A stretch of 64,000 nt of DNA, from NCBI GenBank assembly GCA_030035585.1, contig CM057468.1, positions 59,392,145 to 59,456,144 of the forward strand. Reading direction: 5' to 3'. The notes under the pieces are model-generated. The model was not told the origin of the DNA. It did no database searches and saw nothing but the letters and a program-made list of their open reading frames with translations. Positions within the stretch are counted from its first letter, which is position 1. Each line of letters starts with the position of its first letter. Origin of the DNA: Dugong dugon (lineage: Eukaryota; Chordata; Mammalia; Sirenia; Dugongidae). Below, in pieces: positions 11,506 to 24,095 of the stretch. Both the position numbers and the translations under genes were made by a program.

Positions 11506-13246
11506 CTCCCTAGAAAGATTTCATAGATTGACATGCAGGTTACTAGCTACTACCTACCATAGGATCAGGTTCACTGAGAGAGCTAGCCAAAGCAGAGGCA
11601 AGACTTAGCGTCTCTGGTTACTTGGCCCATCTGCTCTTAGTTCTGGTGGATGTTTGATTATGAAGACTGCGTTTTGCTTTGCAGACATACACTTGAGTCT
11701 TATTGAGATAATTTGCTGCAAAGAAACTCTGGCTACTGCTCAGGTGAAACGGCTTTCTTTCCATATGGTTTCACTTTACTGGAGGTGAAATCCAAGAACT
11801 GCTTTTTAATAGGAGAAGAAGGATTTCTCCAAATCGAGTTACTAAGATTTCTTTGTTCAATCTATTTTCTTTCATTCGAGTTGATTGAGGAACATCAGAT
11901 AGAATTCTTGTTTCAGCCTGCGTGCTTCTTGTCAACTATCTCACCTTTCACAGTCTGACTACATGAGGACGTTTACAGCCTTCCAGTGGAGTCTGCCAGA
12001 CCTAGGTGTTATGCGCCATTCCTCCAGGGATCATTACCATATGGTATTTTAGGAGAGGACACAGTTCATTTCCATGCAATTCAAATGAGCAGATTTCTTC
12101 TCTTTATTACACCATTGCACTCGGCGACAACCCACCAGAGGCAGAATCTAACTCTCAAAGGAATGCTCTACCCACTCTGTCCATTTAACAGGACATTTGG
12201 CTCAAAAATCTAGTCGGTTGATCACACGTGTGCAACAGATGTGTGAGCATGCGTAGCGAAAATAAAATATAAAAAATCCCAGCAGTGTACTGTGGGAAAT
12301 GTAGCAGAACTACTGGAAAACAGGGACACAAAGAAGTCTGGCACTAAAACTTTGATTTTTGTTGTTGCAAGGGCAATGCTTCTTATTAATCTTTCCCTCC
12401 TTTCTTAGGAGGAAGAGGAATAGGCTTCCATTATTATTTTGCTGTGATTATTCATATTACACTGGTGAGGAAGCTTTGTTCATTTTCACAGACCTCATCG
12501 TATAAAGATATAATTCTAAATATTTTGACCAGACTTTCGTGGGCTCCTGCCTCTCAGGAACTGAGTGTTGGCACAATTCCACTGAAAAAACTACCCATTT
12601 ACAAGAGACGATATCAGAAATATACACCCTTTCATCCGTGCCCCACCGGAGTACATGGAAAGAGAGAGCACCAGCTGTTTTTCTCATGGTGAATAAGGGT
12701 TACTTGGGGAAATCTCTCTTCCTGTTTTTATATGGACAACTAAATCGTTGCATAGCCGGTTAATTTTGGTTAGGTCAACAGCACGAGCTTAATTATTGGA
12801 ACTTCCTTATTTGCCTCTGTGCAAGTAAAAGATTAATAGGAACCAAAAGAAGAAAACGAAATATACTGACTTATTTTGGAAGTGCTACTTATTCAAGAAA
12901 TACTTATTTTGTGTTTATGATATTTGAAACGATTCTACACTTACTCATCTTTGTATTCTAGGAAATAGGGGAGGCAGGTTTTGAAAACCTGCATGATTTT
13001 GAATTAATCAGATTCAAAAGAGATTTTTATAATATGTTAAAAAATGTTTAGGAAATTATATCTCTTTTATTTTATAATGGGAACTTTCTTTTTTTAAATG
13101 AGAATGATTGACCAACTTATGAGATAACTTTGAAATTCTGTTTTCCTGCTCTCTGCTATACTTCAATTTGGCTTGAATAATTTTATACTTTTTTTTTTTT
13201 AAAGCTATGTTATTTTAAGTTATATTCTCTTTCTAATTTTGGATTT
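11084..13246. other. Unassigned intergenic DNA with a (TG)n tract
   Basis: A TG/TGCA microsatellite lies at about 11442-11505. The rest has balanced composition and may be unique sequence. Overlapping frames of 60-84 residues at 11713-12763 sit in several frames and on both strands with no domain, splice context or codon pattern, so I do not call a gene. Confidence 0.45.
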
Positions 13247-13882
13247 GAAGTGAAGTTGTCAAGGATTTCGTTTTACTTGGATCCACAATCAATGCCCGTG
13301 GAAGCAGTGGTCAAGAAATCAAACAATGTATTGCATTGGGCAAATCTGCTGCAAAAGACCTCTTTAAAGTGTTAAAAAGCAGAGACCTCACTTTGAGGAC
13401 TAAGGTGCGCCTGACTCCAGCCATGATATTTTCAATTGCCTCATATGTATGCAAAAGCTGGACAACGAATAAGGAAGACCAAAGAAGAATTGATGCCTTT
13501 AAAGTATGGTGTTGGCGAAGAATATTGAATATACCATGAATGGCCGTGGACTGTTCCAAGAACAAACAAATCTATCTTGGAAGAAGTACAGCCAGACTAC
13601 TCCTTAAGAGTGGGTATGGCAAGATTTTGTCTCACATTCTTTGGACATGTTATCAGGAGGGACTAGTCCCTGGAGAAGGACATCACACCTGGGAAAGCAG
13701 AGGGCAAGTGAAAAAGAGGAAGACCCTCGACGAGATGGATTGACACAGTGGCTGCAACAATGGGCTCAAACATAACAACGATTGTGAGAATGGGCACAGG
13801 ACTGGGCAGTGTTTTTGGTTCTGTGATTCATAGGGATGCCATGGGTCGAAACCAACTTGACAGCACCTAACAACAACAAATC
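13247..13882 (+). mobile_element. RTE LINE, 5'-truncated 3' end (636 bp)
   Basis: It covers the C-terminal end of the reverse transcriptase frame and the 3' UTR, ending in CACCTAACAACAACAA. Broken frames at 13336-13743 read the thumb-side segment (GKSAAKDLFKVLKSRD, then RIDAFKVWCWRRILNIP). It is flanked by an 8-bp duplication, TTGGATTT, at 13239-13246 and 13883-13890, which fixes both ends. Confidence 0.92.
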
Positions 13883-13890
13883 TTGGATTT

Positions 13891-15179
13891 AATTAACTCA
13901 TCAGTTAATCAGAAGATATATGGGCTAGTTTCCTTCAATATCCTGTAATATATTTTTATTCAGCTGCAGGTTATTGTACAACCTGAGAATAACGCAGCCA
14001 TAATGCTGTTGGATATATTTTACTTCTATCGTTTGGACTTAGTCAGCATTAAATATGGAAGGAGAAACCCACCCTGTATTGTTATAAGGATGGTTTTTCA
14101 TTCATATCCTCTTTGCTCTTAATAAACGTCCCAAAGAAAAATATTCTGCTGCAGCCACTCATAAAGAAGCAGAAAATGGCAAAACCACAGCATAGAAGGA
14201 AACCTATGTGAAAACACTGGTTGTGTCTTCCTGGATACAGAAAACAAATAGAGCTTTTGAAAACGCTTGCCAATACATGCCTGCCAAATAAAATATTGTT
14301 TTATGAAGTCAGGAAAAAACTAATTTTAAAGGTTATTGTAGGTTATTTGTGGTCACTTCTGGTGTGCATATAACATGATGTCATCCTGAACTCTTCTCTA
14401 TTTATATTTCAGTCTTAGAGGTCTTTTGTCTGAGACTCAATCTCAGCTACTAGAGGCTTCTAAAATACTCTTATTCAATACTCATAAAAATCTAGACTGA
14501 AAAAAATGAGAGTATAGATGGAAAAAAGTCCCAGCTAATTTCAGGCAAGAAATCATTCAGGCAGATCTATCTTCTGAAATCATACATACACTGTAGACAT
14601 CTTCTCGGGACACATTTGTTGGACAACTTCTCAAAATGACTGTAAAGTAGCCACGTGTTCAAATGGCCCTTTGAGTGGGAGTAGATGGGACCCCTGACAG
14701 AGACATCTCATCTGAAGAAAGGGAGCAAGGGATTCCTTGAACAGCCCCGTTCTTTCTCCCTCTTGAGTGGATCACTACCTATACCTCTCAAATATATATA
14801 TATTTTTTGCTTTGATTTTAAGCTCTCTTGCAGCAAATTATCTTCATCCCTATAACAAGGCTGATTTTTTTTTTCTTTTTGGGAATTTTGCTACTTGGAA
14901 AACCCCTCTTTGTTGACATAGCTCTCAGTGAATTAGGAAATATCAAATAAACACTGGTTGAGGACAGACTAAAAGGCCAGTGAGATGTTAGCAACCGGAA
15001 GTGGAGGAAGCTAAAGAGTATCTTGAGGAAAAAAAAAAAAAATGAAGTAGCATTTGGGTATTGGAGGAAGAGTATATAGTTTTAATGAAATGTAAAAAAA
15101 AAAAAAATCCATGTTTATAGTAGGAAATGACACTTTTAAAAGTCATACCCCGATACTAAGTTGGCATCCTCTGCAGCAT
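13891..15179. other. Unassigned intergenic DNA
   Basis: Poly-A tracts lie at about 15029-15042 and 15094-15106. No gene, RNA or named repeat is recognised. Confidence 0.5.
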
Positions 15180-15640
15180 TTTTAAATTCATTCAGAATAT
15201 GTTATTGAACATTTTGATGTGCCAGGAGTCATCAATAAAAAAAGGAGATAAAATTTCCACTTTCACGGACCTGCATTTTAATAGAGGAGTTGCTCAATAA
15301 ATGAAACAAATATGTAAGTTAAAGAATATAGTAGAAGATGTTTACTGCTATGGAGGAATATAAAGCAGGGAAGAAGGATATGGAGTGCAAGGATAGAGGA
15401 GCAGTAATTTTAAACTTGATAACTGGTGACACCCAGTGGAAAAGGTGGCATTTGAGCAAGGTGTAAAGTTGTAGAAGGGGTGAATCACATTGCTATTTTC
15501 AAGAGAGTGTTCCAGGCAGAGAAACAGTTTAAAAAAAAAAAAAAAAAAGAGCCATGAGCCAAGAGACACGTAATGTATTTGAGAAACAGTACGAAGGCCA
15601 GTGTGATTCAGCAGTATGTACGTTGGTGAGTATATTGACA
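15180..15640 (-). mobile_element. L2 LINE 3' region, antisense
   Basis: The order of blocks is GTGCCAGGAGTCATCAATAA, GGACCTGCATTTTAATAGAG, GGTGGCATTTGAGCAAGGTG, AGAGTGTTCCAGGCAGAGAA. It is that of an antisense L2 3' end, in which the reverse-complement reads as the well-known CTCTGCCTGGAA stretch. An A run at 15530-15548 interrupts it. The 129-residue frame over it is low complexity and fortuitous. Confidence 0.7.
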
Positions 15641-16428
15641 TCATATGCACATGTGTGTAAGCACACCTGTGTCCCAGACACACAGTTGCTTCACACTTGA
15701 GACATTCATGCTTCAATAACAATTTGCCATTAAACATGAAGGGGTACTATTCACAATTCAGGTTTAGGTATACTTTTGAAAATCTGCTCTCTGCATGAGA
15801 ATGGAGAGTTTTAGCTAATCCAGTAAGCTGAAAGATGATTCTGAAGTCACTGCCCTAAGTCAACCAGACTGATGTGTTTGTGATTATTTTATCATTACAG
15901 TGATTATATCCACCAATGTTTTAGAGTTACGGAACACTCCAAAATTATAAACAAATTTTATCATGAGGTTGGTAATGACTTTTTAGTAATCCTTTCTTTT
16001 TGGGAAGCATGGTCTGTGAAATGACTTCCTCATCTCTCTTTGTGTGGCTTTGAAGGGGATACCAAACATAAGATTCTCTCAGTAATGACAAAGCTGTAGA
16101 GAACGTGCAATAAAGACAGAACATCGGATGAGTCAGTAAACAAGATGCAGGAAAATCAAAACTGAGATATTAATCATTCCTTTAGCACCATTCCCCACAA
16201 CTCTACGCTTGTTCACCAATATGGGATTATTTTAGAAAGATGTCCTCTTGGATGTCTATATACCTGGCGACTGAATTAAAACTAACCATAGGACAAGATT
16301 AGAATTCTTTTTTTCCTCTTTTAATTTTAGGAGGGAGAGAATACAGTTTGTCTTCTTGATATGGTCACGCACATTAACAACATCTAAAGAGCTGTGCTTT
16401 TTTGACAGCATAGGTAGCAAACCACCTA
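15641..16428. other. Unassigned intergenic DNA
   Basis: No gene or repeat recognised. Confidence 0.5.
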
Positions 16429-16663
16429 TATATTTTTACACAAACAATGCGTGCCTTCTGCGTTTGTTTGCTGGCCACGCCTCTCCTCCATCCCCTTGAG
16501 ATATTTTCCTAAGTGCGCTATGGTGTTTTTTTTTTTTTTTTTTTTTTTTACTGCCACATGTGGAAGAGGATTGGCATGGTGGCACTTGAGAGGTTGCCTC
16601 ACGGGGCGAGGGAACAGACTGCAGACAAACTCAGATGGTGTACATTATTTGTGTAAAATATGG
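16429..16663. mobile_element. Palindromic foldback MITE, copy 1
   Basis: The left arm has ATATTTTTACACAAACAATG, CTGCGTTTGTTTGCTGGCCA and GAGATATTTTCCTAAGTGCG. It is mirrored on the right arm (GCCTCACGGGGCGAGG, GCAGACAAACTCAGATGGTG, TTATTTGTGTAAAATATGG). A T run of about 24 marks the loop. TA flanks the right end (16664-16665). The same element occurs at 44358-44581. It has no coding capacity. TA flanks and terminal inversion suggest a Tc1/mariner-superfamily MITE, but I cannot name the family. Confidence 0.75.
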
Positions 16664-16737
16664 TAATAAACGGAGTTCGTGTGTCACCTACCTCATCACT
16701 AAGGGACAAGCTGGCAACTTGTCGTTCTGTTCCTACA

Positions 16738-16891
16738 TAACCCTTTGCCATCAAGTCAATTCTGACTCATGGTGACCCTATAGGACAGAGTAGAACTGCC
16801 TCATAGTTTCCAAATAGTGGCTGGTGGATTCAAACTACTGACATTTTGGTTAGCAGCTGTAGCTCTTAACCACTGCTCCACCAGGGCTCTG
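16738..16891 (-). mobile_element. AfroSINE
   Basis: On the minus strand it runs from GAGCCCTGGTGGAGCAGTGG to the tail GAGTCAGAATTGACTTGATG. It is full length for the short form (about 155 bp) and moderately diverged. Confidence 0.88.
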
Positions 16892-18679
16892 GTGCCACAT
16901 AAAGGAAGTAAAAAAAAAAAAACACTTTTGCCCTCTAAGATTGTCTTCAGTTTTAAAATCTGAAGAGGGGAAAAAAAAGACAAACCAAGTGAACTTGGTC
17001 CAAGATTAACTAGGGAAAGAATGGGACTGATTGATAAAGTGAGTCAGATTCTCTGCAGCTTGTCCTGTGTCATTGCAAGGTTCATTGAGTGAACCTCAGG
17101 CCTAGAGCATTGCTGCATCTTTCTGGGTGTGTTCACATCAAGGAGTATGCTGTTCAGAGGACCGCACAGCCATCTGTGCAGCCCTGAGGGACCTCTAAAC
17201 TCTAGTTGTGCTTTGGCTGTAAATTAACTTGAATGATTCCAGGGACCCTGTGTTGCCATTTTCTGTTCCTCCTGTATTACTGATGCTAACAGCTCAACTC
17301 ATTTATAGAGATGCTTCTAAAATATTTCACAACCTATTGAAACATTTTCTGCACTTCATTTCTGGGGTTTATTTAGGCTCTCTTCATGCAAAGACGGAAA
17401 GGTGTCATTATACTTCGTGGTATAAGATAGCATAGTGATACAGGACTAAAAATGCATTGCATGAAGGATGTAAAATAATCCAAATGATAAAAATTCTGCC
17501 TAGGAAATATTTTATTTTTGTTTCATTTATCTATCTGTCTATCTTTCTATCTATCTGTCTGTCTGTCTGTATCTGTCATCTATCTGTCTTTATTTAGGTG
17601 GAAGTGGTTCATTCAGACAGGTAAAAAGATCACCTAGTATACGAGGGCTTATAATGAAAATCAACTACTCTCTTGCCCCCACATCTTTCAACTCACAGTT
17701 CTGCTATCAAGCGGCATCCATTTTTAATTTTTATTTATTTTGTTCTGCTACTTATTTTTCATAACTCTAAATATTATGATTATAAGATTTCTTTTTTAAT
17801 CAAACATAGACATTAACTATAGAGCTTCCACTCTGACAGCTCACTCACACTACCATGAACATTTTTTTCTCTCTCCTGCTCTCAAACTTGGGCAATGACA
17901 GTATTATTTTTCTTTCTTTTATTGAATATATTAATAGTTAAAGTAATACAATTAAACTATTCTTTCTAATTTCATCAATTATAATCAGTTTCTGGTTATT
18001 CCCAATTAAATTAGAACATGGATGCCACTAACTTTCTCTTCTCTTCTTTCCTCTCCTACCTTTGTTCATTTGAACCTTTATTTTTACATTTTCTTGACTG
18101 ATAAACCTTACATTCTATGACAGCGCAATAATTTTGTCTCCTGGGCTTGATTGATGATATAATTGTATAAGTTTAAACAATTATAATTATGATTATGTAA
18201 ATAATAACTATGCAAAGTTAAAAAATTGTGCTGAGAATATATTCTTTCATTGAATCCTGAAACAGTCACATATCACCACCTCTGTGGAACTGGAAAGAAA
18301 AACTTTCTGGAACAGAGTCAAGGGGACTATCTTTTCTTCAATTCAGCAAGAACTCAATATGATGCTTCATTTGAGTTAGTCCATTATTTTTGTGTATAAT
18401 TGTTCATTCTCCTTGAAGAGTCTACTAGAATTTGTATTTTTCCCATTGAGAGACAAAAGCTATTTTATATCATATTAATCATATCTTTCAGGTGCTTATT
18501 CACTTTTCTTTCCATTTATATATTAGCATTTATCGTAAATGGATTCTAGGATTACAGAATTGGATTAATCATAATCCTTGGCTTATCACACTCTGTCATC
18601 ATTGGTTCAAATGCTCATGTATTTCTTTATTTATACTAAAATGAATCCCACAACACCACCAAACAATTTTATATGTATA
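16892..18679. other. Unassigned AT-rich DNA
   Basis: No gene recognised. The stretch from about 17640 to 18600 is AT-rich and could be a heavily decayed LINE, but no block is good enough to assign. Confidence 0.45.
17525..17592. repeat. (TATC)n/(TGTC)n microsatellite
   Basis: Imperfect tetranucleotide array mixing TATC and TGTC units. Confidence 0.9.
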
Positions 18680-19842
18680 TATACACTATATAAACAGGAT
18701 GTCGTGCTATATGTAGTCTTTAACTTTGTAAACAGAGTATCATGCTATATGTAATCTTTAGAGACTTGCTTTGTTCTTAGTATTATGTTCCTAAGACTAA
18801 TTTCATGTTGGTACGTGCGGCTTTGGTTAATTTGTTTTTACTCCAGTATAATTCTTTATTGTGTGAATATATTATAATTTATCATCTTGGTGATATACAT
18901 TTAATAATTCCATTATTTTGCATAAAAGAGTGCTAAAATGAATACTCTTGTATATGCTTCATGGTTCGTACATTTAAGAGTTGGTTTGCATATGCTCTTC
19001 TCTTAAAATTGCTAGACTAAGTTTGAAAGATGTTTTCAGTCAGTATAGAATTCTAAGTTGACTTTTTTTTTTCTTTTCCATTTTATTCTGGCTTGCACAG
19101 TTTGTGAGGAAAAAATCGACTATCAGTCTCATTTTGTTCTTCTTTACATAATATGCCTTTTTTCTCTCGCTGTTTTTAGTACTTTCTGTTTTTCACTGAT
19201 TGGCAGCAATTTGGTTATTTACCTTGATGTCATTTTCTTTAAGTTTATTATCTTTGGGTTATATGAGCTTCTTAGATCTATGGGTTTATTATTTTCATCA
19301 AATTTGAAAAAAAAAAAACTTGCCTATTTCTTCACATATTTTTTTCAGCTCCACCCCTTTCCCAAAGTTTTCCTTCTGGAAATCCAATTACATGTTATGT
19401 TAGACCACCTGATACTGTCCCATAGGTTACTGATGTTCTGTTCTTTTTTTTTTTTTTTTTTTGTCTTTCTCTGTGATTTATGTATTTATTTATCTATCCA
19501 TCTATTTATTTATTTATTTATTTGGAATAGTTTCCTATTGCTATGTCTTCAAGTTCATTGCTTTTTTTATTCTGTAGTGTGTAACACTCTGCTAATCCCT
19601 TCAGGTGTATTTTTCATCTCTATAGGTTCCATTTGAGATTTTTTTTTTATATCTTCTATTTCTCTTTTCATCAAGTTAATTTTTTTCTCTACCTCTTGAT
19701 CACATAGAGAATATTTGTATAGTTGTTTTGACATCCTTGTCTACTAATTCCGTTATTCTGTCATTTCAAGGTCTGTTTCTATTCATTGATTTTTTTCCCC
19801 TGGCTGTGGGTCATCATTCTATCCTTCTTTGCATGTCTGGTA

Positions 19843-20355
19843 TGATGGTTAAGGTTATGAGTCAGCTTGGCTAGGCCATGATTCTCAGTGGTTTGGCAAG
19901 TATTACATCATCATCCTCCATTTTGTGATCTATGTGAGCAGCCAATCAGTTGAAAGATAAGTTTCCTTGGGGGTGTGGCCTGCATCCAATATATATGGGT
20001 GTTCTGGAAAAGCTTACTCCTGCATTCGATCCTCATTCACCTCATCACCTTCGGATCTCTGGTTCTTGAGACATGAGCCAGCAGCCTGCCACCTGACCTG
20101 CAGATTTCAGATTAACCATCTCCCACAACCCTGTGAGCCAGGAGCTTATTGCCTGGCCTGCAGATTTTGGGTTCATCAGCCCCTCCTACCACATGAGTCA
20201 GGAGAAGCCTCCAGCCTGTTACCTGGCCCATGGATTTGGGACTTGCCAGCCTCCACAATTGCGTGAGCCATTTCCTCGACATAAATCTCTCTCTATATAT
20301 TTATATATACACTTCACTGGTTTTGCTTCTCTAGAGAACCAAACCTAAGACATAC
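19843..20355 (+). mobile_element. LTR (MaLR-like) inside the L1
   Basis: It opens TGATGGTTAAGGTTATGAGT and closes with CTTCTCTAGAGAACCAAACC ... AAGACA. A polyadenylation-like AATAAA-type region (ACATAAATCTCTCTCTATAT) precedes the end. Internal repeats of the CACCTGACCTGCAGATTT type recur three times (about 20090-20240), which gives the 99-residue repetitive frame. The front part (GCTTGGCTAGGCCATGATTC) resembles the LTR at 60068-60623. It splits the L1. The exact family is not known to me. Confidence 0.65.
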
Positions 20356-21370
20356 AGTAATGTTTTGATTGTATGTCAGAGATTGTGAAGTCTACATTGT
20401 TAGGTGCTAGATTTTGTTGTATTTCTTTAAATAGTGGAGGACTTTGGGCTGGTTTATAGTTAATTTGCTTGGGTTAAATTTGATCATTTTTAAGGCTTGC
20501 TTTTAAGCTTTTTTAGAGCAGGTCCAGAGAAGCCTTTAGTTCAGAGCTAATTTAGCCTCAATACTCAGGAAATAAGCATATGGGGTTCTTTCCTATACAC
20601 CATGACTTTTTGTTCTGGCTAAATGGAACGCTAACTATTCTAAGCCTGTATGAGATCTAGGAATTATTTAGGCTAATGGTTTCCAATTGCTATTTCTACT
20701 GTCTCAGGTAGTTTCCTCTCATGCATACATAAATTAGTACTCAGTCAAATACTTGCCCTCTGGAGATTTCTGTCTATGTATTTCCCTCTTCTTCAGTATT
20801 CTGCCCCACAAATAGCTGCTTTGGCCTGATAGGCAGTAAAGTAAAACTGTCATAGGACTTCCCTCTTCAGTTCCCCTTCTCTCTAGAATCGAAGATCTGC
20901 AATGCCTATTATATAATGTCTGAAAACAGTAATTTCATATATTTTGTTAATTTTCTATTTATTTAAGATGGAATGATCAAGCTGATTCCTGATACTCTAA
21001 TATGGCCAAAGCCAAAGTTCGCCTTTGAGTTTCTAATTTTTTTTCAAAAGAAGTTAAATTGATTCAGAGCCAATCTGCTTTGTTGTTTTTAGAATCTTGT
21101 GCTCTTTGCTCATATAGTCAATCTTTTCCTTTGAATTTTAGCCAAATTAAATATATTTATTTTATATTCTTTTTTTGACCTTTGCGGGTCTGATTCTGCT
21201 GTTTGTTTTTTTTCTGGATTTTCCCTCATGGTGCTTGATTTCCTATATATTTGGTGACTTTTGAGTACAAATTCATTTTTTGGAATTTTGTCTGTTGATA
21301 ATTTCCTAAAGCCTTGGGTTAAGACTGGTCCTTCTCAGAGAAGATACCAAGTTCTTTCTATCAGCTGCTT

Positions 21371-21488
21371 ATGTTGTTGTTATTGCTGTGTGCCATCAAG
21401 TTGATTCTGACTCATAGCAACCCTATAGGACAGAGTAGAACTGTCCCATAGGGTTTCCTAGGCTATAATCTTTACAGGAGCAGATTAC
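21371..21488 (-). mobile_element. AfroSINE, 5'-truncated
   Basis: Starts with the CAA-type tail complement (GTTGTTGTTATTGCTGTGTG), then GATTCTGACTCATAGCAACC and GGACAGAGTAGAACTGTCCC. It stops in the internal block CTATAATCTTTACAGGAGCA, so the tRNA-derived head is missing. Confidence 0.85.
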
Positions 21489-21570
21489 CTACTAATCTAG
21501 GATTGCTTCAATAAACTCACAGTTCAAAATTCTTCAGGAATTCCAGGTAGTATATAATATTGGTTTACAA

Positions 21571-21950
21571 AACTAAGTGAAAACCTATTCATAGTTGTAA
21601 ATTCTTAGAAGAGGTTTTTTTTTTTTTTGTTTGTTTGTTATTTTTGTTTTGTTTGTTTATTTTTTGAAATTCTCTACCGACACCAAGTTTCAAGACAGGC
21701 AGTCTTTCTTGTCATTAGCAGCAGGGGTGGTGGTGCTGGTGAAAGTTGGGGGAGTGGAGTGAGGGTGCAGAAGTAAGGGGTTATGAGGACAGAGATCACC
21801 TTTATGTTAACCAAGAACATGCCACCATGTCCTCTCCAGGTTATGTTGGAAGATCATCAATAATATTTTCTATCTTAGGTTGGCTCTAGGGTGTGTTTCA
21901 TTTTCCGTGTGAACTATAAAACCTTGAAAGCTGAACCTAAAAGAGACTTA
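21571..21950. other. Unassigned DNA with T/G-rich low-complexity tract
   Basis: TTTG-rich low complexity lies at 21617-21664. The rest may be an extension of the neighbouring L1 but is not assignable. Confidence 0.45.
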
Positions 21951-22104
21951 AACCAAAAAAACCCAAACCTGCTGCCATCGAGTCGATTCCGACTCATAAC
22001 GACCCCATAGAACAGAGTAGAACTGCCCTGTTGGGTTTCCAAGGAGTGGCTGGTGGATTCAAACTGCCAACCTTTTGGTTAACCACTGAGTCACGAGGAC
22101 TCCT
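21951..22104 (-). mobile_element. AfroSINE
   Basis: Minus-strand copy of about 154 bp. The tail is close to consensus (GAGTCGGAATCGACTCGATG). The body reads GGAAACCCAACAGGGCAGTT, and the head (AGGAGTCCTCGTGACTCAGT) is slightly deleted. It looks young. Confidence 0.9.
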
Positions 22105-24095
22105 AGGTTTGGAAAATATCTTCAAGGTAAAAGCAATTTCGTTGTTCAGTTTTTCTCATTTAATTTTTGGCCTCCAATAATTCTTACCGTTTTACAGCAT
22201 ATCCACATATTTAAATGATCCAATCTACGTTGTATCCAGCATTTTTAGTTATTTTCAGATCAGAGTATCTAGATTGCAGAGCTGCCATAAAAAGAATCTT
22301 CCTTATTTACTTTTTACTGTTGTTAAATTTTCTAGCCTACTACTGACTTTACTTCCATTCTTTTCACTACTGTTAAGTTTATTCTTTGTTGTTATTTTTC
22401 TTACTGCTGTCCTTTTAAATGAGCTGCTAGACGAAAGAAAAGCAAATGTTTGTGCTCAGCCAAATTTCTTGAGCTAGTAATCCTAGACTCATATTTTAAT
22501 AGCTATAAAAAAAATCAAGTTTCAAAATAGAACACAGCAACAAAATTAAAAATAAATATACAGTATACTTTATTTTTCATTCTTTTGAAAAACTATAAGT
22601 GGATTAGTAAAAAGGGATTTTACATTGGACTGGATATATGAGAATTTAGCTAATCTCAGTTAACATGATCCTAATGCAATTAGATTTTTTACACAAAAAA
22701 ATACCTAATTTTCTTTTTAACAAATTCAGTAATCTTTTTTGAGCATGCATTATGTATCATACGCCAGGTAAAAATATTCACAGGAAGTAGATTACTTAAT
22801 TCAAGAATTAGAATATTTTCCTTTCAAATATACTTAAAGAATAAGAATGCTCTTCTATTTTTGAATATATGCATATTTTAATTATTATCTGTGGCTAGCA
22901 ATATAAAAGTAGATTTTTAAAAATAGGTTAAGTCAAAATATCTGGATATAGTACTCAACTTTTTGTTTGGCTGTTCTTTTAAAAAGCACCGATATGGGAG
23001 AGATTTCTGGCCTCTGATCAGAACACATATATTAAAATTTCATGAAAAAAGAGAAATATTGTATCAAGTTTGTGACATGCTAAATGGTAAAATAAATATA
23101 CACCAGATAAGAATATTTCCCTGTGGTTTGGCCCAGATAGGCACATTCTCTGGCCACTTGACAACTACTCTTGGGACCTGTACACATCAAAAAAATTTTT
23201 TTTCTTTGTTTCTTGATATTTTGCTCTAGAATGGGCTTAGCTATAACTGTAGCTATCGCAGCTGCCAGAGTTGGTAGCCCTTTAGGAGACAAAGCTAGAG
23301 GGAGAGACTAGAAGGTGTTTCCTTTGGATCGCTGTTTATCTGAGTTTGGCAAATATTTGGTCAGAGTCTATAGTTTTCGGGACTTTCAATCTTGCATATC
23401 CCCTAAAGGCAAAACTGAATCAGTGATCAAGTGGACATGCACTGTGTTAGAAAGTATTTAAAAAAATACAAGGAAGAATAAGTCTTCAACAAAGGTAAAT
23501 ATCTTTGCTAAATTAGTGCCAAAATAATTCTGGTGTGACTGAAGACTAAAAATCAGCATATTTGACACTTACTGTTAAAATTGAATAGCATTTCAAATTA
23601 TGAAAACCTTACAAATCCAGTTGGATAATCTTTGGACATCTATAGTCATCTGTGCCAATTATTTGCTATCAAAATGACTAGAATGCAATTCCTGTGGATC
23701 TATTTTCTAAACCAGCTAACAGCGGTATAGATCTAGAAACAAAAATAAATGTAGATGTCCATTCAATTTGATTGTTGTTTTTCAAACCATTCAACAGAAA
23801 GTTGCAATTTTTGCAGTGACGATTTAAGCGTTCTGCAAGGTATTGCCATGGAATGACATTGCAGAAGCCATATGGAGTCTTGCCAATCATTTTTTTTGTG
23901 ATGTCTCAGAGAAAAACTATGTACACTTGGTGAATTATGGAAAGTAATTTGTAATGTGCTCCATTTCATTATTGTTATTTGACTATTAGTATCAGTATCA
24001 CTCTATCAAGTATAACTTCTTAACAATGAAGTTGAGCAAGCAATTTGAAAATGTGATGTTTGTTATATGATTAAAATAAAGCACTGACCAGTTTA
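22105..24095. other. Unassigned intergenic DNA
   Basis: No gene, RNA or named repeat recognised over almost 2 kb. Short frames at 22963-23229 and 23678-23969 overlap in different frames and carry no recognisable domain. Confidence 0.45.

Larger units (their letters stand above)
18680..21570 (-). mobile_element. Old L1 (L1M-type), antisense, split by an LTR and a SINE
   Basis: Blocks of the antisense L1M 5' and internal region appear in order. They include CAGTATAGAATTCTAAGTTG (19039), GAGCTTCTTAGATCTATGGG (19266), TTTGTTGTATTTCTTTAAAT (20413) and GCTTGCTTTTAAGCTTTTTT (20495). Further on come GAGCTAATTTAGCCTCAATA (20543) and TGGTGACTTTTGAGTACAAA (21251). The piece at 18680-19020 resembles a different L1 segment and may be a separate fragment. 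The 192-residue frame at 19058-19636 is a Phe/Leu-rich antisense translation, not a gene. Confidence 0.65.

Noticed and set aside
11713-12763. Cluster of 60-84 residue frames in three frames and both strands
   Set aside because: No frame dominates, none shows a domain, and open frames of that length are expected by chance in several kilobases of DNA with this composition.
15348-15737. 129-residue minus-strand frame
   Set aside because: It overlaps an antisense L2 and a 19-base A run that supplies a Phe tract. It is repeat-derived.
19058-19636. 192-residue open frame, hydrophobic, looking like a membrane protein
   Set aside because: It is a Phe/Leu/Ser-rich antisense translation of AT-rich L1 sequence with T runs and a (TTAT)n tract. 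No domain, no start context and no neighbours.
20080-20245. Tandem repeat or CRISPR-like array of three units
   Set aside because: The units (CACCTGACCTGCAGATTT type) are imperfect internal repeats of an LTR in a mammalian genome, with no regular spacers.
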